Source of the DNA: Synchiropus splendidus
Taxonomy: Eukaryota > Chordata > Actinopteri > Syngnathiformes > Callionymidae
Direction of reading: 5' to 3'
NCBI RefSeq assembly: GCF_027744825.2
Contig: NC_071340.1
Location: forward strand, 4,466,501-4,530,500
DNA length: 64,000 bases
Part shown: piece by piece, positions 1-10,977 of the stretch
Numbering within the stretch: position 1 is the stretch's first letter
Layout of the letters: every line of letters begins with the position of its first letter
Translations under genes and position numbers: made by a program
The notes under the pieces: generated by a model
What the model was told of the DNA's origin: nothing
Database searches by the model: none
Seen by the model: only the letters and a program-made list of their open reading frames with translations

Positions 1-394
1 CAGCTGATGTTATTCCGGTTTGAAGCTGACGAATGTTGAGTTTGTTTTTACCTGACACAGGATGTTGACAAATCTTTATTGTACTTTATTTAATTGGATG
101 CATAGTTTCATTAGTTTGCTGAGCTAGTTGTTTGAACTGTTTGACTGACACAACTTGTACACTGTTCTCAAAATTACTTGTAAAATATAACATGAATGCA
201 CACGGATAACTTACTGTACATATACACTCACCCTCCACCCCCCACCCACAAACACTAGCACCCTATATATACACACTATAATGAATGCCATGCATACTAC
301 ACACTTAACATTATAAACATTGACCCAAATAGCAAATATCAAGATAAGAAATACACAGCTCTCAACTTCTATTTGCTCTTCATTTTAGCTGAAG
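1..394. other. Intergenic, no gene seen
   Basis: AT-rich sequence with short CA-rich stretches around 220-300. No open frame or repeat end was recognised before the LINE fragment begins. Confidence 0.5.
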
Positions 395-1280
395 GTATAC
401 AAAATAAATTGTGTAAGGTGGTAATTGTGGTAAGGCCTACTCTTACGGTGCTGGAGAGGAGGGTCAGATCAATTGATGAACCTCAGATTCAAGAGGAGCA
501 ATACAGGTTCCGTCCTGGCTGTGGAACTACGGATGGTCTACTCTCTCAACAGTTCTTGAGTGTGTGTGGGATTGTATTTCAGAAGCGGTAGTTGTGTCTG
601 GATCCTTGAGTGCAAGTCTGATGAGTTTCCAGTTGGGGTTGGTCTCCGCCAGGGTTGTGCTTTGTCTCCAATCCTGTTTTTGGTGGACATGAACAGGATT
701 TCGAGGCGCAGCTCTGATTCTCTACCGGAAAAGGGTGCTCTCTCTGGGTAAGGAATGAGTCCCTGCCTCAAATGGAGAAATTTAAGTATCTTGGGGTCTT
801 GTTCTCGAGTGAGGGGTAAAGGAGTTGGAGGTTGGTTGGCGAATCGGTGCAGCAGTGGCGGTATTGCAGTTGCACTTCAGCACTGTTGTGTGTAAGCGAG
901 GGCTGAACCAAGAGGCAGAGCTCCCTATTTACCTCACCAATGGTCAAAGACTGAGATCCCGGATACAAGAAGCTGAAATGAGTTTTCTCAGACGGGTGGT
1001 GGGCGTCTCCCTTAGAATTAGGGTGAGAAGTGCGTTCATTCGGGAGAGACTCAGAGTAGAGCTGCTGCTTCTCCACATTGAGAGGGGTCAGTTGAAGTGG
1101 TTCGGGCATCTCATGAGGATGCCTCCTGGATGTCTTCCTTTAGAGGTGTTTCAGGCACAGCCAGCTGGGAGGAGACCAAGGGGTCAACCTAGGACCAGGT
1201 GGGGGGATTATTTCTCTACATTGGCCTGGGAGCGTCTCAGGCTCTACCAGTTGGATGAGGATGGATGGATGGATGGACTG
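395..1280 (+). mobile_element. LINE 3' fragment (RT C-terminal half), ATGG tail
   Basis: This is the 3' half of a non-LTR retrotransposon that would encode an endonuclease-RT protein. The reading frame is broken. RT text appears in pieces: LERRVRSIDEPQIQEEQ near 451-500, GLRQGCALSPILF near 640-680, FKYLGVLFSSEG near 780-818, then a long C-terminal stretch from 825 (SRIQEAEMSFLRRVVG, ERGQLKWFGHLMRMPPG, AGRRPRGQPRTRW). The YADD/FADD catalytic segment is missing. The element ends in a short ATGG repeat near 1258-1277, as does the longer copy at 39453-42655, which it matches closely. The exact clade is uncertain. It is 5'-truncated and internally deleted. Confidence 0.85.
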
Positions 1281-1381
1281 TCTTATTGGATGAGAAGGAC
1301 GTTAAAGAATGGGGTATGCACTTCAATTTACAAAGTTCTCTAGTGTGTTATGGACCCGCCTGGCAGGCTCTGAAGAGGCTG

Positions 1382-1690
1382 TGTCTTCAGAATCAGAATC
1401 AACTTCATTGCCAAGGTCAGTCAGGATCACACCAACCAGGAAAGTACATTGGTACATCATACAATAATGAACAAAACATAATTATAAAAATACAAATACA
1501 TAAATAAAAATAATGAATACAAATAAACAATAATAATCAAAGTAACTAAAATAAATCAAACCACAAACAACAGTAGTTCCAGAAGTTGCTCCAGAAGGAG
1601 GTGATAGAAACATTTCCACCCACAGCGCAGATGTGAGAAGAAGAGGGGCGGACGGGGACTGATTCTGGATCTCAACCTCACACCTCAATC
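1382..1690 (-). mobile_element. Possible L2-type LINE 3' end (reverse)
   Basis: GAATCAGAATCAACTTCATTG at 1389-1409 is the reverse complement of the tail that ends many fish L2-type LINEs (CAATAAAG..TGATTCTGATTC type). The AT-rich stretch after it would be the 3' UTR. No coding remnant was recognised, so the call rests on the tail alone. Confidence 0.35.
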
Positions 1691-1744
1691 TTTTCTTGGT
1701 TCTCTGTTCCCTTCCAAATGTTCATGGTAAAAGCTTGCTAAAGT

Positions 1745-2700
1745 GTGTACATATGGGGGCCTAGATGGATTTCATTGATATGACAGATGCTTACTTCCAC
1801 GTTCTGATTTAGCTGAGCAACAGGGTGTATTTATGTTTTGCACAAGAGGGTTGAGTGTTTCAGTACATGATGTTTCAGTTTGGTTATTCTCACCCTAAGA
1901 GACTTCACAAGGGCCTAAGAATTTCGACTTATCTGGACAATTGGATAATCCTTGCCAGATCAAAGGAGTCACTTTCTCATACAAGGAAGGTGTTGTGGCA
2001 CAACACTTGTTTGGGTTTGCTGCGAACCGACTGACCAAAAGATCTCTTTGGCCTCAACTCAGAGCATGCAGTAGTTGATGGGTGTTCTTGGGTTCAACGA
2101 GAGGCCATGCCAATTTGACGGACAAGCGTCCCGTGGTCTCTCTGTCCTTATAGTTGTACTGTGTGGCTCCAGCACTGCTGGTGATGAGGCTCTTGGGGCT
2201 CATGGCGGTAGCCCACACGGCAGTATGGGTCTCCTGAACATGAGAGAGCACTAGAGATGGTTCAGCAGACTCAAACTTCACCTATTCCATGACCAGAAAT
2301 GTAATAAATCCTAAACAAGCCAGGCCTTCAACCTGGCCGGACAGAGTTTATTGTATTTCAGCTGGGCTGGGGAGGACAGCTGGGTCAGAAGGTCGCAACA
2401 TCAACCTGCTGCAGTTGTCAGTGGCTCAAAACGTCCTTATCTCATGTGAGCCTCTATGCTGGTAAGGTGTGACTGTTCCACCGTGGTGGTGTATTTAAAT
2501 TGCTAGTGCGTAGTGAGTCCCCAGCTCATCACAAGCTGTTCGCGGACACCATCTCATGCAGTGAATGTGCGGATGCTGATGAGATTTTCCACTTAGACAG
2601 TTGGGGTTGTGTCATGTGGGAGTACTGCAATATATTTAACTCTTTCATCAAGCCACACAGAGCGACAACTTTGTTCCTGCATAGACAATTATCCAAATTC
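1745..2700 (+). mobile_element. DIRS-like retroelement relic (RT and RNase H)
   Basis: Frame-shifted coding remnants fit the RT/RNase H of DIRS-type (tyrosine-recombinase) retroelements. DMTDAYFHVLI lies near 1770-1810, FQFGYSHPKRLHKGL near 1873-1910 and YLDNWIILARSKESLSHT near 1930-1985. DIRS elements usually carry YLDDW here, so one catalytic Asp appears changed to Asn. Further on, LLGLMAVAHTAVW (near 2190-2230) and LVRCDCSTVVVYLN (near 2460-2505) look like the region linking RT to RNase H. There are many stops. No terminal repeats and no recombinase domain were found, so only an internal piece remains. Confidence 0.65.
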
Positions 2701-3204
2701 TTGAGTAAAACTGATCCATTAACACATTCCTGACTAATCCTGATGGCCAGTTTTAGAATCTTCACTGCCTATAACCCCAATATTGACAAAGATGTGCTCC
2801 TGGACATGTCAAGACCCTCTTTCAACAACTCTTGTTACACAAGAAGGAAATGTTGAGAACAAAGACATTGGTCAAAAACTCTGATTTGGTACAAGAGACC
2901 TTCGACCACATCAGTGTGACCTCAGTTCTGACCCGATCAGGTTTCTTCTTGGTCAATGTCAAAGCTGCTTCATCTTTCCTGCCAGAAGAACTTTAACTTT
3001 CCTCACTCTCCTCCACCATAGAGCCACATCCCTCTCCTAGACCTACAAGTTAAGCTTGTTTTCTCTTCCAGTCCCTGATGACAGATGCAGAACTTCAATC
3101 CACAAAGACCTCTGAGGTCATTTCACATGTGGCTTATGGAGCGTTTTTCTGGTTGTTACATCTGAGACTTGTGCAATTTACTTGTCTGATCTTCTCCATA
3201 TATG

Positions 3205-4850
3205 TATGCTACATTTCTCCCTTCAGGGGTCGCCACAGCGGATCATGTTCCTCCACCTCACCCAGTCCTCTGCGACCTCTGCTCTCAAACGTATGAACTT
3301 CACGTCCACCTTCACCACGTTCATAAATTTCCTCTTTGGCCTTCCTCTCGACCTTCTGCCTGGCAGTTCCAACCTCAACATCTTCCGACCAATGTTTTGG
3401 CTGTCTCTCCTCTGTACATGTCCAAACCATCTCAATCGAGTCTGTCTGACCTTGTCTCCCAAACACTTGACATGTGCTGTACCTCTGATATACTGGTTCC
3501 TGATCCTATCCTTCCTTGTCACTCCCAGGGAGAACCTCCAGCTCTGTCTTTTCTGTGGTGCCACTGTTTCCAAACCATACAACATTGCTGGCCTGACTAC
3601 CATTTTGTACACTTTCCCTTTCATCCTTGCTGACACCCATTTGTCACACACCACACCTGACACTTTTCTCCAATTATTTCATCCTGCCTGCACCTGCTTC
3701 TTCACCTCTTTCTCACACTCTCCATGGCCCTGGACAGTTGAGCCTAAGTACTTAAAATCCCCCACCTTCTTTATCTCTGCAGCCTCCCAAGTGACTTCAC
3801 CTGTCACCTTCTTGTCTAACCTCATCTGTCAACCCGTCCAACACCATCGTGACCAAAAAAGGGCTCAGAGCTGAGCCTTGGTGCAGTCCCACCTCCACCT
3901 TGAACTTCTCTGTTACGCCTGCAGCACACCTCACTACTGTCGTACACCTGTCATACGTGTCTTGCACCACTCGAACATACTTCTCTGTCACTCCAGAATT
4001 CCTCATACAATACCACAACTCTTCTCTTGGCACTGTGTCATACGCTTTCTCCAGGTCCACAAAGAGACAATGGAGCTCCTTCGGATTGTACTGTACTTCT
4101 CCATGAACATCCTCAAAGCAAACACAGCATCTGTGGTGCTCTTTTTTGGCATGAAGCCAAACTGTTGCGCTCATGTACTAACTTCTGCCCTTAGTTTACT
4201 TTCCACTACTCTTTCCCACAACTTCATCATACGGCTCACCAACTTTATCCCTCTATAACTGCCACAGCACTGGACATCTCCCTTGTTCTTGAAGATGGGC
4301 ACCAACACACTTCTCCTCTATTAATCAGGGATCTTCTCACTCTAAAAGACCTTGGAAAATGTTCTAGCCAAAAAGTCACCTCTGCTAAATACTTCCACTC
4401 CTCCATAGGTATATCATCAGGGTCCACTGCCTGTTCACTCTTTATCCTCTTCAATGCTCTTCTCACTTCAGCCTTACTAATCTTTGCTATATCCTGATCT
4501 ACAATGACCACTCCCTCTACTCTTTGTTTTATCTTACTTTCCTCATTTATCAGCTCTTCAAAGTAATCTTCCCAACACACTTCTGTAATCAGTCTGAACA
4601 TTTCCCTCTCTATCCTTGATCACCCCAACCTGCTGCACATTCTTCCCATCTCTATCTCTCTGCCTTGCAATCCTGTACAAATCACGCTCACCCTCTTTAC
4701 TGTCCAACCTCCTCGTATCTTCGTCTTTTGCTGGGCCTCCCTGTACTCCTGTCTACACTCTTCCGTTCTCTCTACGTACCACTTTTTCTTAGCTAACCTC
4801 TTCCTTTGTACCACTGTATCAGCACTCTCCTCTTTGCCTCTTTACCAAGA
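3205..4850 (-). mobile_element. RTE-like LINE, internally deleted
   Basis: Reverse-strand remains of a non-LTR retrotransposon ORF. In coding order: a basic segment (KRLAKKKWYVERTEECRQEY, 4620-4814), the RT N-terminus (WEDYFEELINEE, KISKAEVRRALKRIKS, 4430-4575), RT palm (LFVDLEKAYDTVPREELW, GLHQGSALSPF, 3800-4070), then FKYLGSTVQ near 3735 and the C-terminus (RFSLGVTR, RGTAHVKCLGDKVRQTRLRW, GRRSRGRPKRKF, 3223-3560). The FADD segment between LDGLTDEVRQE and FKYLGST is deleted, and frameshifts separate the blocks, so it cannot be active. Wording is closest to RTE-group elements common in fish and invertebrates. Confidence 0.85.
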
Positions 4851-4854
4851 CTGA

Positions 4855-5495
4855 TCCCAAGTACTTGAACTCATTGGTTTTCACAGGCTGCTGTTTCGTC
4901 TTCATTGGTCCTTCTGCCATTATCTAATTTACACACGTAGTATGTCTTGGTTAATCTGAGCTACATTCCTCATCTCTCCAGAAACCCCTCTTTTTCATCC
5001 ACTTTTCAACCACAAGTCATTGCAATTGGCCACCATCAGGCCTGCATTTAAGGAAGCCAGCCAAACCAAAGTAGGTCACCTCTTTAGAGCCTCCAAAAGT
5101 CCTGAGCACCAAGGATTAAAGGGAAATTAACATCATCATCAAGGATTTTTGGAAGTCATCCAATAGGTGCAAGAGGTGTTCACACCAAAGCGGAGATGGT
5201 TCTGTCAGATTAAGCTCAATCTGTGGCAGTGGACTGAAGGGGTAGACTACATATTCCCTTCACTTGGGTTTGGCAGGAGGCAGCTGGCCAGCAGTTGACA
5301 TTCATTCTGTCTACAAAAAGGAAACTAGAGAATATGATCAAAGTGGAGGATATGATGACTTTGACGGAGTCACCATCAAAGTCAGACTGATGTCCAGACT
5401 GGCCTCAGAATATTCTTAGAATACACTTTTTCGTCATTCAAACTGTTGAGTTGTGAAAATTGTCAAGGTCTTCTCTCCAGTTCATATCTCCATGT
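4855..5495. other. No gene seen
   Basis: Possibly the 5' remainder of the RTE-like LINE at its left side (4855-5000), then unrecognised sequence. No convincing open frame. Confidence 0.4.
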
Positions 5496-5503
5496 CTGTA
5501 GCT

Positions 5504-6282
5504 CAGGGGTGGACAAACTTTTTGATTCGTGGGCCACAATGGGTTGTAACATGACGGACCAGGTCGGCTACAGGTCGGACCAGGAGCAGCTGGATGGAGT
5601 GCTTTGGTAACACCTCATTGGAAAAAAAATACACATCTTAGGATGGTGATGTTGACAAGCTTACTCCAAGGAAGCTTCGCATTTTCGATGACAGCAGACA
5701 CCTGGTCAAACAAGTCCTCTTCCCGTGTTTGTCCTTTCAAGGACTCCATTGTCAAAAACTCCTCCGTTATTTCAAAAGTGTCGTTGATACCTCGGATTAA
5801 AATGAGGAGTTGAGCAGTGTCTTTGACGTTGTTGCTTTCATCCAGTGCTAAAGAGTACAATGAATGGCTCTGTCTTTTTTAAGCTACTGGTGATATCTTC
5901 ATCGATCCACATGTTGAGTCACTGTCCGTCGTGCTAAACTGATTTTCTCAAATTTGTCTTTGCTCTCCGGGCACAAAATACATGCCGTCTCCACCATATA
6001 TTCTTTAAAAAATCGCCCCCCAGGCAGACATTTGCTGGTCTTTGCTATTATGAACAAAATTAATTTTCCTCCTTAATATTAGTGGGTGCTGCTTATATTC
6101 CGGTGCGGCTTATAATGCGTAAAATGCGGTGATTGGCCAATGCTTCACCTCAACCAACCCAATGTATCAACAGTGCGCCATCTAGTGGGAAAACATCAGA
6201 ATTGTATGGAAAATAAAACATTAACAAGGTTTATTCATTTTATTTTTTTCAAGTTCGGCGTGCCGTAGTTTGCCCATGCCTG
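5504..6282 (-). mobile_element. Internally deleted hAT element with 8-bp TSD
   Basis: The 5' terminus reads CAGGGGTGGACAAACTTTTT (from 5504) and the other end reads, inverted, CAGGCATGGGCAAACTACGG (to 6282). These are imperfect terminal inverted repeats of the hAT kind. The flanks are CTGTAGCT (5496-5503) and CTCTAGCT (6283-6290), matching at 7 of 8 bases, which is the 8-bp target duplication expected of hAT transposition. The interior holds an antisense transposase remnant (see 5615-6010). At 779 bp it is far shorter than an autonomous copy, so most of the transposase has been lost. Confidence 0.85.
5615..6010 (-). pseudogene. hAT transposase fragment (GTF2IRD2-like family)
   Basis: Reverse-strand coding remnant. 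SLALDESNNVKDTAQLLILI and RGINDTFEITEEFL, followed by a stretch beginning MESLKGQTREEDLF, match the transposase family from which the host genes GTF2IRD2 and related hAT-derived genes arose. This is the region around the first catalytic Asp (LALDES). A preceding piece, ILCPESKDKFEKISLARRTV, lies near 5925-6000 and is separated by a frame break. The frame ends at a stop at 5615, where the rest of the catalytic domain should follow. It is non-functional and lies inside the hAT termini above. Confidence 0.75.
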
Positions 6283-6290
6283 CTCTAGCT

Positions 6291-8299
6291 TCTCTTCCAA
6301 CTCACTTTTACTCTCACTACAAATCACGATGTCATGCCTGATGAACTCCCACACTCTCCGTGAATCAGCCTGTCTCCTGCACAAAACATTGCCATCTAAC
6401 TGTCCTGCACAACTACCTCATGCTTCTCTGATGCTCCTGACATACTCATAAAATAAAAAAAATACTTCCTCTCGAGTAATGGCATCATGGTTTTCTCTAG
6501 ATTCACAATGACACAGTGCAGCTCTTTCTTACTTTCTCTGTACTATTGTATTCCATCAGTACAATCAACAGAGCTGTAGGGGTCTTTTCCACATGAAATC
6601 ATACCGCTGCATGTTGATGCTGACATCACTTATCAGCCAAAGAAAAGAAGAAAATAGCATTGAGAAATAACAAAGTCTCCGCATTACCAGACGCACACAC
6701 ACTCACATGCACAGAACATTATTTTTGCTTGACCATAACTTAAAAACAAGTTTCAGCAATTTTAACCTTGGGCATTTTGCCTTTTTAATTGAAATGACAA
6801 TTCTGATCGTGCTATAGAGGTAGTGGTGTGTACGTTCAAATGCATCATTACGCTAAAACAAGGGCCAACTTTTGTGTCTGCATTTGTCGCAAATGCCCAC
6901 TTTCTGACATCATTATATTACACTGTTCTGTTCCCATCCTCTTTGTTTTTGCAGTCTCTGTGAACTTCAATGTTTGAAGACCATTTGGGAAATACAGCAA
7001 CATGTTGTAAAATACATGTGTTTTGACATCTCTGTCGCTATCTTTGGTGCAGTGGTTGTCAGCGGATGAACAAACTATGACAGTAAACTGAAGAAACTCA
7101 GGATTCAGTACCTGAAACAAGGGATGCCCTTTGCAATTGAGCGCTTCATGCGATGAGAAGGACAAGTGTTTTGTATACCACTGATGTGAGGACTCCCAGT
7201 GCTTAGGAAGCCATCAGTACTGCCACACAGGATGTTCATGGGGAGCAGGAAGCCTGTCTTTACTTAACCATTGCCTCCACAAATCAACCTCACACACGCT
7301 TCCAAAGTATGCTTTTTTGCTTTCCAAAATTTTCAAATGGATTACTCTCCATTCATTTTCTCTATATTTTCACATCGTATCTGCTTTCACAACATGTAAC
7401 TCTTTATATTTACAAGAAAACATTTTCTTTTGTTTATTTTTGTTGTTGTTTGCTAATTTAGATGCAGCCGTGTGTGACGTGTTAGCTTTCATTATTTTGT
7501 AATCCACACAGTCAATCTCCACTCACTGCCTAATCACAGGTAGTTCAAGATTGCTGCCCTGGGCATCTGTTTTCCTGTGAGAAACCATTTTCCCATATTT
7601 TTTCAAGCTTATTTCTGAAAATCCTGTTTTCCCCACAGGACCAGATTACTCATCAAACACCACCAACACTACTTCTCTTCCTCCCTCCACCTTTCGCTCT
7701 GTAGATCCTCACCTCAGCTACTTTTTACTATCTATCCATTTATCTTCCTGTCTTGGTCTCACTTTCCACTTTTATTTTTACCTATCCTCTGAATCTCTGC
7801 AGTCGGCAAAAAAAAAAAAAAAGCAAGACCATTTTGAGTAGAAAAGGAAAAACATGGTAATAAAAAAGGAAGATATTTAACCAGACAAATAGCTGTAGCA
7901 GGCCACAATTGGGTCATTATATTTCAATTCTATGATTACATTTTCAGAGAGGCTAGTTCTATTATTATAAGTTTAAACAAGTAAATAAAATGTAGGTAAA
8001 ACCCATGGCGAAGCTGCAGAATGAAACCCAACTGTGGAAAAACCTGGTGTACTGTTGGAAATTGTCTCTGTTATGGAAAATAAAAACGTGATGTAGCATG
8101 ACGGTACAGTATTTGGTACAGCACAGAGAAAGCAACATTGCAGACTGGCATGGTGTAAGTCTGCTGTGGTACATCATAAACACTATTGATGCGCATGTGA
8201 GACAGCATGACGGAGTGAATGAGACGTGAATGATCCTGGGAAAATGGCTTTTGACACTGTTGATACCTAAGTTCAAAGCATTACTGAATTTTGAAGTTT
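6291..8299. other. No gene seen
   Basis: AT-rich DNA with a poly-A run near 7809-7822. Short open frames such as 6848-7165 (-) and 7965-8276 (-) show no family signature and no splice context. They are treated as chance. Confidence 0.5.
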
Positions 8300-8650
8300 C
8301 CCCACCTGGGTGGAAGCAGGGTAGTTATTGCAACTAAAATGGAGATCAGGACTTCTGAGCTGATTCTTCAGTTTTATCACTCGGATGGAAGCAGGTTAGA
8401 ATTGAACGTTGCAATTGGATGAAACCCAACAGCGAAGTGAGGGGATCAAAGTACTTCCAACCAGCAAGATAAGTACACCCCCTACAAACTCCCCACTGGA
8501 GTGAGGACAACAAGCCTGGGGAAGCCGAGGGACCGGAACGGGCCACACGCTCTGTACTCTGCAACTGAATGGAATCTGACCAAGTGACCAAATGGAGACT
8601 GACAAGACACCAACTCCTACTCGAGAACACCTGGCCGATGGTACAGCAGA
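8300..8650. other. Unclassified repeat-like block
   Basis: More GC-rich than its surroundings. It holds an imperfect internal repetition of a TGGAAGCAGG(G/T)TAG core (8311-8327 and 8385-8400), each followed by a TTGCAA-like string. No coding family or terminal structure was recognised. It could be a fragment of an unidentified repeat. Confidence 0.3.
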
Positions 8651-9788
8651 AGATCAGCTATGCAGGCTAGCCCTTGGACATCGGACATGAATTTTTCAAG
8701 CAAATATTTCGCACATTGTTTTTTTCCTTACCTGCTGTTTTTAATGCAAGCTTGCACATCATCAATGTTCTTTCAGAGAGCGAAATTGCAACGTCTATTT
8801 TTTTTTCGTGCAGTTTCACTTGTGAGGAGAACACATCAGACCATTTGAAGCGTTCGTTGTTGACGTGTTACATACCAACACACCAGAGCGCTTGATTGTG
8901 TTCATATCCCAGCACCCTGTTCTTCATAACAAAACACATAAAAACTCAATAGACAATAATTATAAAGACAACATTTGGAGGAGAATAGATGCGAAGACTG
9001 AATATGATGACGGTGTGTGAATAATCATGCTCATGTGAATTGCCAACTGAGAACCAGGTCGGCATTGAAGCGTCCACCCACTGTAAACTGAGGTTGCTGC
9101 CCTCGATGACTGGCAGATCTCCGTGCAGCAGTCAGTGCTTCAGAGTAGCTCCCTGCACATTTTTCCCTAAACACGTCCCTCTTCTACACAAAACATTTTA
9201 TCAGTGTTATTAAGTCAAATCCAGCAATGTTCATACGCACATGCATATATATGCATACATAAGTCCAAACATGACCACAAATGTCAGAAAAGTTTGGCTG
9301 GCACTCACATGGCACCAGACATCTGTGTTATTTTCGATGGCAGTGGCCAAGTAAAAAAAAAAAAAAAAAGGAAGGGGCGCCCCGAGTGCTGCGGAGACAG
9401 ATGTGGAGCCTCCATATAGCGCTAAATGACACTACACTTCGGATTACCCAGTCGTTCCACGTCAGATTACCGAGACCTACAGCTGCTGCATGTGTTTCTG
9501 AATTGTGTAATGTGGGCTAATAAAAATAAACAATAAAAAATACACGTGGTAAGTCGCCAGTTAATTTTTGTAATTCAGTTTTGTATATGTTAAAATTTGT
9601 AATAATGATGCATCTATAGCATGACATGCTGCAACGTCCTTGCAGAACGTCAAGTTGTCGATTCTTGAACACTGTAGCCCGGGTGACTGATCTCTGCTCA
9701 TAATTGTTGTGGGAACAAAGCACATTTGAACAACATATGTCGAGGAGTAACACTTTTAATCGTCCCCTCTATAATTGAGCCAAGTCAA
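8651..9788. other. No gene seen; low-complexity A run
   Basis: Unremarkable sequence with a poly-A stretch at 9353-9369. Short open frames here carry no recognisable motif. Confidence 0.5.
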
Positions 9789-9808
9789 GTGCTGATAATC
9801 AAAAACTG

Positions 9809-9836
9809 TGCATACACTCCACCTGGAGTGTATGCA
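9809..9836. repeat. Perfect 12-bp hairpin at LINE truncation point
   Basis: TGCATACACTCC (9809-9820) and GGAGTGTATGCA (9825-9836) are exact reverse complements around the loop ACCT. It lies where the L2-type LINE begins (GVYAWITNYLTNR), so it may mark the 5' junction of the insertion. Confidence 0.8.
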
Positions 9837-10977
9837 TGGATCACTAATTACCTGACCAACAGACTTCAGTTTGTGAGGCTGGGGGACAGCAGGTCTGACA
9901 CTGTGGCCAGCAGCACAGGAGCACCGCAGGGAACTGTACTCTCTCCGGTCCTGTTCACCCTGTACACCTCCGACTTCTAGTCCAACACGGAGCTCTGCCA
10001 TGTGCAGAAGTTCGCAGACGACACGGCCATCGTGGGGTGCATCAGAAGTGGACAAGAGGATGAGTACAGGAAACTGATCCAGGACTTTGTCACATGGTGC
10101 GACTCCAACCACCTGCTCCTAAACACCACCAAGACCAGAGAGATGGTGGTGGACTTTAGGAGACCCAGGCCACATCCAGAACCAGTCACCATCAAAGGAG
10201 ATTGTGTGGAGGTGGTCCACACTTACAAATACCTGGGAGTGCAGTTGGATGACAAACTGGACTGGACTGCCAACACTGATGCTCTGTGCAGAAAGGGACA
10301 GAGCCGCATGTACTTTCTCAGAAGGCTGGCGTCCTTCAACATCTGCAAGAAGCTGCTACAGATCTTCTACCAGTCTGTGGTAGCGAGCGCCCTCATGTAT
10401 GCAGTAGTGTGCTGGGGGAGCAGCTTGAAGAAGAAGGATGCTGCACGCCTGGACAAACTGGTGAGGAAGGCAGGCTCTGTTGTTGGCACAGAGCTGGACA
10501 GCCTAACATCAGCGGCAGAGAGACGGGCATTGAACAGGTTTCTGTCCATCATTGACAATCCTAGTCATCCTCTGCACAACACCATCTCCAGACAGAGGAG
10601 TAGTTTCAGCGACAGACTGCTGTCATTGTCCTGCTCCACTGACAGACTGAGGAGATCGTTCCTCCCTCACGCCATTCGGCTCTTCAACATGTCTCGGGAA
10701 GGACGATAAAATGGACAAATACACTCTAGACTCACTACACACTCACACCAAAGACACACGTGCACTTTAGTTCGTGACACACACACATTCACATGCTGAA
10801 CTGTTGTTATTTATTTTAATTTTTATTTTAATTTCCTGTCTCATTGTAGCATTGTTTTTTTTTTTGTTTTTTTTTTTTTTCTACTTGCTCTTATGTTTCC
10901 ACCTGTCATGCTGCTGGAAATGGGAATTTCTCTTCAGAGATCAATAAAGTATCTATGTATCTATCTATCTACCTAAC
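9811..10977 (+). mobile_element. 5'-truncated L2-type LINE
   Basis: Contains the RT C-terminal half of an L2/CR1-group non-LTR retrotransposon. WITNYLTNRLQFVRLGDS and SSTGAPQGTVLSPVLFTLYT (9835-9975) are followed by a TAG stop at 9978, then QKFADDTAIVGC (FADD intact, from 10002) and a long open stretch to 10709 ([31 protein letters not shown]-like segment, RRSFLPHAIRLFNMS). A 3' UTR with a poly-T run (10857-10880) follows and the tail is AATAAAGTATCTATGTATC, with TCTA repeats ending near 10973. One premature stop and a 5' truncation make it inactive, but the reading frame is otherwise well kept, which suggests a fairly recent insertion. Confidence 0.88.

Noticed and set aside
3182..3874. A 230-residue forward open frame
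   Set aside because: It is the antisense shadow of the RTE-like LINE on the reverse strand; the reverse frames carry the recognisable RT and C-terminal motifs.
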